Shown here piece after piece: positions 40,001 to 50,454 of a stretch of 64,000 bases of DNA. Numbering within the stretch: the first letter of the stretch is position 1; the number at the start of each line of letters is the position of its first letter. Location of the stretch: the NCBI GenBank assembly GCA_921293015.1, contig OV121081.1, positions 79,191,022-79,255,021 of the forward strand, read 5' to 3'. Origin of the DNA: Phorcus lineatus. Its lineage: Eukaryota > Mollusca > Gastropoda > Trochida > Trochidae. Both the position numbers and the translations under genes were made by a program. The notes below the pieces were generated by a model. That model made no database searches. It saw nothing but the letters and a program-made list of their open reading frames with translations, and was not told where the DNA came from.

Positions 40001-43000
40001 TTGATTAGGATTTATTGAGTATTTCCTGACCTCCTTGTTGATTGGCCGGTATAAAAAAGCACAAGAAAACTACCTATGAGCTTAACATAGCAAGGTTGGA
40101 AATGAATCTCAATTTGAATTTATCTCGGGAGATAGTCATTTGAAATAATATATTCTGTTAATTTCCTTAAGATTATGTTACATTGTTTTGAAACCCAGCA
40201 CTTGTATAGGAATAGACTTCTCTCACATTAGCTTATTTCCATTCTCAGTTGGCCCTTAGCGATTTTCTTCCAAAGATCTCTTGATGGACCTATAAACAAA
40301 GTTTATTCCCATCCCCCAATGCGGTTGATATGCTGATATTGTAGAAATATGTTCAAATCCTCTCTGGTTTTGTACAGATGAGGATACTGAGGATAAAATA
40401 CTTTGGATAATCTTTGCCATCAGTATGATTAAAAGGCCTTCGGGAATTACAAACTTCATCCTCCTATTCAGTTATAATTATATATACATGTTTTATGTAT
40501 CATGTGAAGAAGACAAAACATTACCAATGGTAGTGAAGAATCTATAAGTTAACATGCATTCATACACAACATTCCAGCATCCATATCTTTCATGCATGAA
40601 GTTTGTTTCCATCAGCAGTAAACGTGAAGCGAGCCAAAAAAAGGGCTTTATCCCTCCCAACTGAAGAAAGGATTGGAGGTCAAAGGTCAAGTCCAGGTCA
40701 ACCAAAAACGCCGACATCAGCACCAGCTGTGCCTGCCAAACGCTCTAAGTCAACAGAGAAAGAAAAAAGTAAGGGTATATTTGTTTCTTTCAAAATCTTA
40801 TTTCTATCTAAACTCTTCAAAAAAAGAAACTTGACATTCATGCGACATTGATTTTTTCGAGACGGGTCAATTTTTTTAATGATACATACCTGTAATTTAA
40901 AGAAAGGCTTGCTCAAAAGTGTAAATTTACCAAAAACAATGGTTTACGTTGTGTTCAGGGACGAAAACGAGCGATTTGTCCAAATGCATTTTCTGCCAAA
41001 GCACATGCAGCATGGGATCATGAAGGTTTACATGCAGACACGTCTGCTTTAGGGGTATAAAAAGCCATATCAGCCGCTGTTCATTCAGACTACACAACAT
41101 CGGTACAGCGACCTGAAGAATGCCAAGCGACGCAGCAAGATGTTGCAACACACTTTGGCGTGTCCAGACAGACCATCTCTTCATTGTGGACCTGTTTCGA
41201 CACCCGAAACAGCGTTGATGATAGGCCAAGGTCAGGCAGACCAAGGGTGACTACTCAGGCCCAAGATCAGTACATCCGACTGCTCCACCTTCGGGAACGC
41301 ACCAGGACAGCAACGTCAACAACAACGCAAATACCAGGCCTGCGTCGAATTTCCGACCAAACGGTACACAACAGGCTGAGAGAGGCTGGACTTTTTCCAC
41401 GACGACCGGTTCGACGTGCCGTTTTAATGCAACGTCATCTGGCGGAACGTCTCCAGTGGTGTCAACAGAGGATGACATGGGCACGTGCAAGGTGGAGAAC
41501 CGTTCTCTTCACTGATGAGTCCCGTTTTCTGCTTCGACGAAGTGATGGATGAGCACGTGTATACCGACGTCGTGGAGAACGTTATGCTGCCAACTGTGTT
41601 CAGGAGGTTGTCCCATTTGGAGGTGGGAGTGTCATGGTGTGGGCCGGGATTCGTCACGGTGTTAGGACACCCCTTGTGCATGTTGTGGGTAACCTCACAG
41701 GAGTACGGTATAGGGACTTGATCCTACAACCTTACGTTATTCCTCTCGTCAACGTCCATGGTGGTCTCTTTCAGCAGGACAATGCTCGACCACATGATGC
41801 ACGTGTTTGTCAAGACTTTTTACAGCGTAACAATGTCCAAACATTGCCATAGCCAGCCAGGTCACCAGCTTTGTCACCAATTGAGCATCTCTGGGACGAA
41901 CTGGATCGACGCGTGCGCAGTAGGAATCCACAACCCCAAACACTTCCAGGACTTCTTGCAGCACTTCAGCACGAACAGTAGAACATTCCACAGGCTGTAA
42001 TTGACAACTTGATTGCATCCATGGATCGTCGGTGCCAAGCAATAATCAATGCCAATGGTGGCCATACCTGATACTGACATTTGTGCGCCCCTGTGATGTT
42101 GAAACACTTGTGCACCTGTGCATTTCAAGATCATGCTTATTCTGAATAAAATTTACTGAACAGAGATCTTCAAACAGCGTTTTAGTTTTCATTTCAATGT
42201 TTAACTTGCATCTGTGGTCTTTATATTGAACTTTGAAAGTCAGTGTCAAGTTTCTTTTTTTGAAGAGTTTATATAGAACTATCGGTCCAAGAGATGACAG
42301 TGCTCACTTGTCAGTTTCATTGTTAATATTAACTCTTTACCTGCTGAATTTTTAGCTTCAAAATAAAAGGTAGCTGACTTTCTTAGAAATATTTTCACAG
42401 CAATAGTAATGAGCCAGTTGGCGCCAATTGTTGAAATTAAGACTTAACCTAACAAATTTCCTCATGGAATGCATGTCAGTCATTGGTGATAAAGAAGTTT
42501 TGTCTGGAGGCACTAGTATTGTTTCCAGAGAGGCTCCCTGGGACAATTTCCCACATTTTGCCTTCGTGTCCCTTTTAATAACGAAAGGAATACCTTTTCT
42601 ATTTTAAGTATTTGGTAAAAATCAAAATGCCCCCCTTATCAGATCATTTAGGAACATAACTGCACTATCCTACCCCTCTGGTATTGGTTGGTGACCGTGA
42701 CATTGCCGTGTCAGTTGTAGCAGGTGGCCTGGCACCAAAGGAGTTTGTGATTGAGACGGACCACAACCTGTTCAAGTGCATGATCCCGGGCTGCAGCAAG
42801 AGTTTTCGCAAGGAGAACCTGCTGGACTACCATATCAAATACTACCATATGGAGGAGTCACGTACACCCCATCCCCCCGCTTCTCGCACCAAGCGCCGCA
42901 AGACCTCAAGTATCTGTGAGTAATCATGTGGTCTTCAAATAACACTTGATTAATTGTTGTTGAGATAAGGTTTTGTTAACTAAATAGTAATTAAAAAAAA

Positions 43001-46000
43001 TGTCATTTTCAGTATCAATGAGTAGTAGTGTGATATTCAAATAAAAATGCTGTTGGCTTAATAATTCTTTCTCATCATCACTAGACCTCAAGTGTACATA
43101 CATATATATATATATTATATAAGTGTTGATGTTTTGCTCAATCTCAGTTGTCTAGTTCTAAATGTTCTGATCGTTACACTTCATCACAACTGGGAATTTT
43201 CATCAGCAAAATTCTTTCTCAAGCTACATGCTCTTGATTTAAGTAAGCCATTCAAAGTGCTACTCTTAATTAGTCAATGAAAGCTGTGGAGACGTTTTAC
43301 AACTGGTCTTGTAAGTAAAATGGGTTGGCAATAACAGCTCATAGCTTATACAGTTTTGGCCAATCAGGTGGCAGGTTTGCCTTTGAATTCAAAGTTTTGT
43401 CCCTTAGCGTGCACTGGATAGAAGGTTTATAGTTCAAAATTGTCATATATTCACCATAAAAAGCAAAAGGTATGTTTTTTCATCAGGTTCAACTGACAGC
43501 GACATATCAGTGTCATCCAAAGGGAAGACAACTCCAGGAGACGGAAGTGCCTCCAAACGCAAGCGACATATATCCTCGGCTAGTGATGTGCTCAAGGAGG
43601 AGTCTATTGAGGAGATAAAGAAGGAGGTCATAGAAGGTGGGAAACAGGACTGTGGTTCCCTTCATTATCATATCCAACTTCCGTCACAAGGAAGTACTAG
43701 CTCATTCTCCATCCCTCGCTAATCTAAGCTTTGCTGTATTTCTCATAAATTTGTGTTTTGTTGATAAGATTTTTGATCATTTGCAGTTTGTTGAAAAGCT
43801 GGCACTTGATTAAATGCTGCAAGTCTTGATATGGCCAGTGATTTAGTTTAGCTGGAATTGTGTCATGCATGGGAAGTTTTCACATATCAGGATACCTGTT
43901 TATAAATATGAATTGTAAAAATGTTGAAATTTGAAATGTTTGTATGTAACATTATAAATCAAATATGTGTACTGCAGTACCTCAAACTGTTAATGAGCCT
44001 CGGAACATGGTTGAGTTTAATCAGACTATTGCATTACATGAATCGCTACTAGTTGACCTTAGAAAAGTGATAATGTTTCTGAGTAGCTGAAGCAAAGACA
44101 ATATAACTCTTTTTAACAAAGGTTTGATGCAGGTTGGCTCTTAGTGTCATTGGATAGGGTTGTAACTTTGAATCTGAGTATCTAGTATCTATCTGAATCT
44201 AAAGTATCTAGATGTATCTTGCACCATGTATCAAATATCTACTGCAATACTGGCATTGTAGGTGAAGAGCTTTCAACCCCAATGACCCCAGTCCAAACTT
44301 CGACCCCTGATATTAAAGTAACCCCAGGAGAGGTCAGCGTGTCAGAGGACAAAGGTCAGGAAGAGAATGAAGATGAGTTGGCTGGAGATGAGGTCGTTAA
44401 TTGTATGTGCGGCTTCAATGAGGAAAATGGACTAATGATTCAGGTATACTTTAATGAATTATCTACTTTGGTTCTCTGTTTTGGAAACTGTTCATCTTGA
44501 TATGAATGAGTTCTTGGTAATGTGCTATAAATAGTTACGGGAATTTCCAAATTTCGTTATGAAAACCGTAACATTTAAATTGAGTTAGAAACCGAATGCT
44601 ACGCACAATATGCATATAAATGCGTACTTAATGTTTATTGCGTATGGTGTGGCCCAGTAGTTATTATTTTTTTCGCCACAGTTCATTATAGATGTATATT
44701 TACTAAGTACACAAATACGCACTCTAGGTGCAACACTGCGCATGTACCGAGAAGTAAATGACATAAAATTCTTTTTAAAAAAAGAACAAACACCAGCACA
44801 CACGTATGTATTTTTTATTATTAATATTTATATATAATATATTTATTACAACAATCTCTTATTAAACAGATGCTTACTGTATTACAAAACACTGACGTAG
44901 TACAACTCACTTTGAAAATTACCGATACATCAACTTACCGTAACTGAATCTCTCAACGTGACGCGTGTTCCATGTCGACCTGCCTCCAACACGCGCTATT
45001 AGGGGGGTCGACTTATATTCAAGGTATATGATTTTGACAGCAATTTGGGGGCCTGAGAAAGGGGGTCGACTTAAACACAGGGTCGACTTATACACTGTAA
45101 TATATAGTACATGTTAACAGTGATCCATAGGTATCTAGGAAGTTATATCTGAACTACATTTTCATATGTCATGTCATAATTCTATGATAAATGTTTAATG
45201 TTTCTCTGAAGATAATTGTAACTAGAGCTGCAACGATACATTAGTATATTCGGTGAATCGAACCGTGGCAGGAAGTGAATCGTATTCGTTATTCGTTACA
45301 ATGAAAACCGAATATTTTCGATTTTTTAATTTTTTGTTACTGTTCACTTTAACATAAATTATGTGCACAAAATTTGTATTGAATCTGAATAGAAATACTT
45401 TTTTTTAATTTACGTTCACAAATTTATACAGTGTTTCAGATTTACGGCGCAACCGCGACATTCTCGCATGATTTCTAAAAAAAATGTGGCATGTGTTTTC
45501 AACTTTATGCGCCTAACTGTCGCGTGTAATTGTTATTGTACAATTAAATTTTGAAAGAGCTGTCAACTTATTTTCATAGAGGATCGTTAATAAACTGTCG
45601 GGAAATCGCAAGTCGTTAATGTTTACATGCTGTTACTATACCCTGCCTCCAATAACTTCAAGTTCCGGTTACAAAGCTCCATGCATCGACTGTGCACGGT
45701 ATATAACAAGCCAACGGTGTTTGGAGCTTGCGTTAAAAGGGGTGCACAAAGGAACAGCGACCTATATCATATCTGAAGTGATTGTTACTGTCGGCTTTCT
45801 TAACAGGGTCAAAAGCATTACGTGGTGTGTGTCAAGTAATTTGTATACATCATAACTCTACTTAATAATGTTTAAAAGAACTTGTGTGATTTTAGTTTAC
45901 TTAATGTATTGTGTTTTCAGTGTTTCACCACAGCACGGTTACATGTCCATAAATTGATCTGTACATCGTCTGCTTTGCTGTTATAATTACCCAGCAGTGG

Positions 46001-49000
46001 TTAACTGAATGAATGACTATTGAAACCTTTTTTATTTTACATTGAAAGGTTAAGCACATAGTTGAAAAAACATTAAGAAAATTACTGAATCAGAATTATT
46101 TGAGTAACTGAATTAAAATTAAATTTTAAACACCTCCTGCATGGTTCTCATATTTTTTTTCAATATACCGTATTCAACGTGATAAGCGCCCGGGGCGCTT
46201 AAAAAATTGGTAAAAGGGGGCGCTTATTAAAACGATAAAAATTGTCCTCAAGTTTAGTCTTCAAAGTGTTTTCTTACGATACACATGTCTTTGAAATACG
46301 GTTTTGTAACTTTTATAATTTTGATGGTGGCTGGGGGTCTTGAAATACCCTGTATTTTTCACTTTAGTGGAAGTAAAAGACTTATTGAAAGCCTGAAAAA
46401 ACCTTCTTCAATGAATCAGCATGCAAGGTAAGCAATGTTGAGAGGTGGGCGCTAAATCAGGACGCATATTGTTCAGTCAAAAATGTGGTGGGTGGGCACT
46501 TATAGGGGAGTGGGCGGTTATTAAGTCGAATACGGTAGGCCTGTATCGTATATGACCGGCTTTAGTTATGAAATTATGGAAATGGAAATGTTTATCTCAC
46601 AAATATCAATACAAAATATTTGACTTTTTTTATTTTTATGCTTGACTCATTGTTTTTGAAAATGTCTCATCATTTTTTAGCTTTCATATTCGTGAATAAT
46701 TATTCGTATTCGCTACCCCATATTCGTGATACGTATCGTATTCGCCTGGTAGTGTATTCGTTGCAGCTCTAATTGTAACGATAATGTACTGAGTCTTTAT
46801 TGTCTTATTGACTATGTTCTAGATAGTTAATATGTGAATTTCTCATGGCTGAAATAATAATAATGATTATTATGATGATATTAATAATAATGGGTACTTA
46901 GAAAGCGCTATATCCATACACAAGGTGCATGCTCAAACACATAATATACTGCCCAAGTTCACTTATTCTCTAAGGGTAATTGATAATCTTTATAGCTATG
47001 TCAACTATATTCTCCGGATGGACTTTTTGTTTGGTTAATACTATGTGTGAATAAACTTTTTAATTTGTATTTACTATTTAGCGGATTTTGACTTACATAC
47101 TATTAAGGGTTCACTAGATATTTTTGACAAAGGTTTGAAGCAGGAGAAAGAGAGTGAGCTGTGCTCCTGAAGTCTTTTGTTTGTAATGAAATTCTTAAAA
47201 TTAAAAGAAATAAACTTTAATCACATCGATTTGAATTTCTCTCCAGTGTGATGTTTGCCTATGCTGGCAACATGCGACCTGTTTCAACATTAAATATGAA
47301 GAGCTGCCATCTAAGTACATCTGTTTTGTCTGCTTGAACCCACCTGGTAAGTCAATGCAGTGCAATGTCCATTATTTTCGAAGTGGTTGGTACAAGCTTA
47401 TAGATGAGGCATGGAGACTAAGAGAACCTTGAAAATTACAAAAAAGCTGCACATGCTCTCACTGAAAGAAAGGCCTATTTGGAGTTGTTTCCCTTGGTTG
47501 TATTATTGAAGTCCTCATACTATTTCAATGTCTGCAATAGTATTGCAGTTTTCAAATTATGCACAGAAGGGATTATGAAGGTCATTCCATAAACTATGAA
47601 TGAAAAGTGTTGGAAGAAATGATTACATTTATATTAGAAACTTTTTTTTTATTCAGGATCTTGTTGCTTTGTTTTAGCCTATGTTATGAGTTTCAAGGGA
47701 GGTAGTACCAAGTAGGAAACAGTTACTAAGGGATTCAAGAAAAAACAAAAGGGACAAGCTTACAGTGGTTTAGATAACTTTTATACAGCTTTATTTTCCT
47801 GAATTTAAGTAAACTATGCCAATGCACTTTCAGTAAGATTAATGTGGATAATATGATACTGAGCTAGTTATGGAAAACCAAATTATGTGTAACAAGCTTA
47901 TAAATAATGGTCGTATTTAATACACAGCTTTGATTTCTTTACCTTTAGTTCAAAATATCAATGCAATTTCCTGAGAGTGTATCCTGGTTCAGACTCAGTA
48001 TAGACCATCTCTTAAAATGTTTTTATTGAATCAGGTGTTCGTGACAGCCGAAGATACATTTATGACCAGGATTGGTTTAGATCAGGTCAACTCCCGACCT
48101 TCACCTTTCTGGACAAACAGCAGACGGAGGAGAATATGGACAGGGTTAAGTCCACCAACTCTCTCATCTCAGAGGTGATCAATGTGAAGGCTGTTCTACA
48201 CTCTATAAAACAGGCCATTCAAATACCCAAGTGAGTGCAAGTTTCAGTTTTATTTTAAAATGGGTTCTGATAACAGAAAAAGCATAAAAGGTCAACGATC
48301 AAAGTTAAAGACTCTAAACCTTCAATCAAGGCACATGTCATTCTTTTTATTAATTTCTGATTTGAAATTTCTCAAATAACAATTTATGTTAATCTTCAAT
48401 AATAATGTTAGGTAAGATAACTTGTCACGGTCATTCAGACACTGGTCAAACAAATAGTTCCTGTTATGATTGCAGCAATGAGAATCACAAGGAGATGAAG
48501 ACATGGCGCCGTATCTGTGAGGATCGAAAAAGGAAGGCAAGGGCTGCTGCTAGGTTAGCTTCAAAATCTGAACCAATCAAACAGGAGGGTGATCCAGAAC
48601 CAGAAGCTATACCATCCACTAATCAGGACTCGGAACCCAAGATGGAGGAAGCAGACGTCAAGCCAGAAGTGAAATTCAGTCTGGATGGTGAGGATGAAGA
48701 GTGCCCAATGCCTGCTCCCAAAGAGGAGAGTCCTATTTCAAAGTCCATGGCATGTCAAGCATCTCTTGATCTCTCTGGAAGTAGTCTTGATAGATCTGAC
48801 GATAAGTCCTTTGATGTCTCTGCTGCTGACAATGACAGCGACACTTCAACAATGACAGCCTCTGAATCCTCCATCAGTTACATCAGCTCACTTCCTGTGG
48901 GGCAGTCTTCTTCCAGCCTAGGAGCCGATTATGCTCATACAGCGGGGCTGAATGAAGAAGAGAGGAAAAATGGAGAAAAGGTTAGTGTGTACTTGTAGTG

Positions 49001-50342
49001 TTCTATATTAACTTTAAATTTTGGAAGAATATGTGGATGTAAGATACAATGATACCTCACTAACTGAAGCAATGTGTGCCACACATATAAGTGTTGTCAA
49101 TTTATAAAAAAAACCATTCAAAATTTTAGATTTTTTGCAGCCGAATCTGAGGCTTTCCCTTAATTTGCTGGAAAAAAATAGTGATACACTAAGATTCAAA
49201 TATTCAAAAGTTTGTCCAGTATATTAGTGCACAAAAGTGAAATGCAGGGACTAATTCCAGGATGAGATCCCTTTGAGACTGAAGCTATCAATATGTGGTA
49301 GCCTGTTGCAGCCAGGCTGTCACTTTGGATGAGACATGGTGAAGGAATGAAGTTTTAATGCAGAGGCTGTTGTCTAGATCCACCAAATTTGCGTGTGCTA
49401 CCTTTTATTTATCATTCAATCATATGCAAATTTTGCTAATTGTAGAAGTTTTAGAACTCTACTAGGGTTCCACAGATAGTATATATAATTAAAGCTTGTG
49501 CTGCAGATGCTGGGGGATGATGATGAGGATGAGCCTGTGGAGGTGGAGCCTGAGGAGTGTGAGCGAAGTCTACTGCTGCACATCGTCCGGGTACAGGCTC
49601 AGATGAATGACAGGCTGGACCTTCTTGAGGAGCAGATTGCAGGTTGGGCCTTGTTAAGTTTTGTTGAACTGGTCTTGAATTTTGTTTAGTAGGTGTAGAC
49701 TGAGTTTGACTTTCTGAATTTGGTTGAACCTGAAATGGGTTGAGAAGGTTTGGACTGAGTTTGACTTTCTGAATTTGGATAAGTTTTGACTCTCTGACTT
49801 TAGCAGGGGATAGAAAATGGGCTTTTTTTTATCCAATCAATTGTTTGTCTGTCCTTCCTAATACTGTTTCCAGAGCAGATTTAAAAACACTGCCAGACCT
49901 AACTTAATGGAAGTTGGTTTATGTATCGATCATCATGTGTCTTTTTGGAATTTTGTTATTGGCAGTTTTCATGTAAAGAAAACTTAGAATTTCATTTTTC
50001 CGAAGCAAAGGACTTGGTGTGTGGATGAGAGTTCAAGTCTTAATTCGATTCTATCAAAAAGTAACAATATAAATTCGCCTCACTATGATAAGGAAGCATG
50101 CAAACCAATTTAAATCTACTCCATGAAATGATAATTTATCTATTCCAGCTCTGGAACAAACTGAATCTCGACCCGTTGGTGCAGCTGCACCTCCACAACC
50201 CTCTGCATCAGCCTCATCAGCTTCATCAACAGCTGCAGCAGAAGCTCCTGCAATCCTGAAAGATGTGCCAGTCCTCAAGAAGTCTCTACACTCCCTCGTG
50301 AGAGATCTGGGCAAGGTGAAGACAATGGCTGCCTATCACTAA
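30983..50342 (+). CDS. PHF20: PHF20/PHF20L1-like chromatin reader, 18 exons, 954 aa
   Basis: Exons: 30983-31018, 31616-31929, 32499-32667, 33331-33412, 34314-34396, 35765-35816, 38953-39006, 39306-39433, 39702-39837, 40616-40768, 42721-42915, 43487-43636, 44262-44443, 47247-47346, 48035-48230, 48476-48980, 49507-49642, 50149-50342. They sum to 2865 nt, and every junction keeps phase. Domains: Tudor 1 (~103-160, motif GWNSRYDEW), Tudor 2 (~174-228, motifs YPAKI and FYDG), C2H2 finger (C422, C427, H440, H445), PHD finger C4HC3 (C565, C567, C579, C582, H587, C590, C604, C607), a Ser/acidic region (~690-845) and a C-terminal LVRDLGKV segment. Vertebrate PHF20 is ~1010 aa with the same order. It reads methylated histones/proteins in the NSL (KAT8/MOF) complex in the nucleus. 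Whether one invertebrate gene stands for both PHF20 and PHF20L1 is inference. The ATG has A at -3 and G at +4. Confidence 0.93.
31616..31929 (+). CDS. PHF20: PHF20-like exon 2 (acidic/Ser-Thr-Pro N-terminus, start of Tudor 1)
   Basis: Acidic and Ser-rich start, then a Thr-Pro repeat ([15 protein letters not shown]), then the first strand of Tudor 1 ([15 protein letters not shown]). The final Trp codon is split by the intron at TG|GTGAGC, phase 2. Confidence 0.92.
32499..32667 (+). CDS. PHF20: PHF20-like exon 3 (most of Tudor 1)
   Basis: The preceding CAG acceptor completes the split Trp and continues [25 protein letters not shown] and IRPL, which is close to the first Tudor domain of vertebrate PHF20. 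The aromatic residues in RYDEW are the expected Tudor core. Confidence 0.95.
33331..33412 (+). CDS. PHF20: PHF20-like exon 4 (first half of Tudor 2)
   Basis: Starts in phase 0 after TTATTATTAG. Encodes [20 protein letters not shown] and on to HSN, the first strands of Tudor 2. Ends G|GTCAGT, phase 1. Confidence 0.94.
33722..34228. mobile_element. ~0.5-kb MITE in PHF20-like intron 4
   Basis: Left end reads CATTACTCCAAC then CCTGGATTCTGCA; the right end is the inverse TGCAGAATCCAGG then AAGGACTGAGTAATG. Inside, 'attctgc' words are repeated many times, several followed by GGCGG or AGG. No transposase. It splits the intron between the two halves of Tudor 2 without touching splice sites. Confidence 0.65.
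34314..34396 (+). CDS. PHF20: PHF20-like exon 5 (second half of Tudor 2)
   Basis: After TTTTCAG, encodes [19 protein letters not shown] and ends LLEKHK|GTATTG in phase 0. The VIFYDG strand matches the second Tudor of PHF20. Confidence 0.94.
35765..35816 (+). CDS. PHF20: PHF20-like exon 6
   Basis: A 52-nt exon encoding [17 protein letters not shown], a basic linker following the Tudor pair. Borders TTTTAG and G|GTATGT. Its identity rests on phase continuity, codon content and position. Confidence 0.75.
36097..37061. mobile_element. ~0.96-kb element with TTAA flanks in intron 6
   Basis: Begins TTAAAGAGCCACAGA and ends with the inverse TCTATGGCTCTTTAA. TTAA at both ends fits the target duplication of piggyBac-like or Kolobok-like elements (family knowledge). 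No transposase frame. The first 40 bases resemble the dispersed repeats at 28532 and 20290. Confidence 0.65.
38953..39006 (+). CDS. PHF20: PHF20-like exon 7
   Basis: A 54-nt exon after TTATTTTCAG, ending ATTG|GTAAGA, phase 1 at both borders. Read in the phase set by exon 6 it gives a charged linker [16 protein letters not shown]. Another frame over the same bases is longer but does not join its neighbours. Confidence 0.75.
39306..39433 (+). CDS. PHF20: PHF20-like exon 8
   Basis: Encodes [20 protein letters not shown] followed by [20 protein letters not shown], a basic stretch likely to act in nuclear localisation or nucleic-acid contact (inference). Borders TTACAG and CGG|GTTAGT. Confidence 0.85.
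39702..39837 (+). CDS. PHF20: PHF20-like exon 9
   Basis: Starts in phase 0 after CTTGTAG and ends GCTG|GTAAGA. Lys/Pro/Ser-rich linker with two similar segments, [15 protein letters not shown] and [10 protein letters not shown]. Confidence 0.85.
40616..40768 (+). CDS. PHF20: PHF20-like exon 10
   Basis: Basic linker, [20 protein letters not shown] then a Ser/Pro-rich segment ending in KSTEKEK. The acceptor is a tandem CAGCAG, so the exon can start at 40616 or 40619 with one residue difference. Ends A|GTAAGG, phase 1. Confidence 0.87.
40811..42269 (+). mobile_element. Tc1-like DNA transposon (1459 bp) in intron 10
   Basis: Terminal inverted repeats of at least 26 bp, beginning AACTCTTCAAAAAAAG (40811) and ending with the exact inverse at 42269, flanked by TA on both sides (40809-40810 and 42270-42271). 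It contains a complete-length but interrupted transposase on the plus strand. It sits between exons 10 and 11 of the PHF20-like gene in the same orientation. Confidence 0.93.
41119..42072 (+). pseudogene. Tc1/mariner transposase remnant, three in-frame stops
   Basis: The frame shows the helix-turn-helix region ([12 protein letters not shown]), a GRPR motif (SGRPRV), and the DDE catalytic triad: D in FTDESRF (codon 41514), D in QQDNARPH (41778) and E in [11 protein letters not shown] (41883). The last two are separated by exactly 34 residues, the DD34E signature of Tc1. The frame is not shifted after the first block, but TGA at 41550, TAG at 41850 and TAG near 41980 interrupt it. Each can be explained by a single transition from CGA or TGG. 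No start codon is evident in frame upstream. The enzyme would cut and paste the element in the nucleus; this copy cannot make it. Confidence 0.92.
42721..42915 (+). CDS. PHF20: PHF20-like exon 11 (C2H2 zinc finger)
   Basis: Encodes [20 protein letters not shown] followed by HIKYYH: Cys-x4-Cys-x12-His-x4-His, the single C2H2 finger found in PHF20 and its fly relative MBD-R2. It is followed by a basic tail, RTKRRKTSS. The acceptor TAGCAG is again a tandem pair, start 42721 or 42724. Confidence 0.95.
43487..43636 (+). CDS. PHF20: PHF20-like exon 12
   Basis: Ser-rich and Lys-rich linker ([20 protein letters not shown]), then an acidic [16 protein letters not shown] end. Borders CATCAG and GAAG|GTGGGA. 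Confidence 0.88.
44262..44443 (+). CDS. PHF20: PHF20-like exon 13 (acidic linker, first half of PHD finger)
   Basis: Thr/Pro and Glu-rich segment, then [17 protein letters not shown], the first zinc-binding pair of the PHD finger. Ends CAG|GTATAC in phase 0. The intron interrupts the finger exactly before its second Cys pair. Confidence 0.93.
44995..45103. mobile_element. MITE remnant with GTCGACTTAT ends
   Basis: Three 'gtcgactta' words in 100 bp, ending GGGTCGACTTATACACTGTA, a familiar type of short inverted-repeat end. The matching left end is missing, so this is probably a truncated copy. Confidence 0.35.
45223..46771. mobile_element. hAT-type DNA element (1549 bp) in intron 13
   Basis: Starts TAGAGCTGCAACGAT and ends with the inverse TTCGTTGCAGCTCTA. 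It is flanked by a perfect 8-bp duplication, ATTGTAAC (45215-45222 and 46772-46779), the hallmark of hAT elements. No transposase is recognisable, so it is non-autonomous or decayed. It contains a second, nested element. Confidence 0.92.
46168..46535. mobile_element. Nested mariner-like MITE inside the hAT element
   Basis: Ends are imperfect inverse copies: CCGTATTCAACGTGATAAGC on the left against the right end's inverse CCGTATTCGACTTAATAACC. TA lies on both sides (46166-46167 and 46536-46537). GGGCGCTTAT-type words occur inside near each end. It inserted after the hAT element. Confidence 0.7.
47247..47346 (+). CDS. PHF20: PHF20-like exon 14 (second half of PHD finger)
   Basis: After [24 protein letters not shown], then [15 protein letters not shown]. 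This supplies Cys, Cys, His, Cys, Cys, Cys to finish the C4HC3 zinc finger, with the CWQH core seen in PHF20. Ends CCTG|GTAAGT. Confidence 0.95.
48035..48230 (+). CDS. PHF20: PHF20-like exon 15
   Basis: Encodes [20 protein letters not shown], which matches the aromatic stretch directly after the PHD finger in PHF20, and then a helical region ([20 protein letters not shown]). Ends CAA|GTGAGT, phase 2. Confidence 0.92.
48476..48980 (+). CDS. PHF20: PHF20-like exon 16 (acidic and Ser-rich)
   Basis: The acceptor is GATTGCAG, which gives the base needed to complete the split codon. It encodes [20 protein letters not shown], a basic [12 protein letters not shown] helix, then a long Glu/Asp/Ser/Pro segment with no fold expected. 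Upstream bases from 48405 are open in the same frame but lie before the acceptor. Ends AAG|GTTAGT. Confidence 0.9.
49507..49642 (+). CDS. PHF20: PHF20-like exon 17
   Basis: After GTGCTGCAG: an acidic run ([17 protein letters not shown]), then [20 protein letters not shown], a heptad-like helix corresponding to the C-terminal coiled segment of PHF20. Ends GCAG|GTTGGG. Confidence 0.92.
50149..50342 (+). CDS. PHF20: PHF20-like exon 18 (C-terminus and stop)
   Basis: After TATTCCAG: a Gln/Pro/Ala/Ser-rich linker, then [20 protein letters not shown] and a short tail to TAA at 50340-50342. The LVRDLGKV ending corresponds to the C-terminal LMDLGKVQ-type end of vertebrate PHF20. Confidence 0.94.
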
Positions 50343-50448
50343 AGAGATGACTTTGCAGTTGGATCCTGTATATTCTTTTTTCCTAACAAAAACTTAAATC
50401 TGGCATTTTCCATGAAAACTTAACTTAAAATTGTGATTTCAGAACAAA

Positions 50449-50454
50449 AATAAA
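50449..50454 (+). terminator. Polyadenylation signal AATAAA (proximal)
   Basis: AATAAA 107 bp after the PHF20-like stop codon. A second AATAAA at 50909-50914 could give a longer 3' UTR. Confidence 0.55.

Noticed and set aside
48405..48475. Apparent N-terminal extension of exon 16 of the PHF20-like gene
   Set aside because: The phase carried from exon 15 fits only the acceptor ending at 48475; the extension would shift the frame into a stop.
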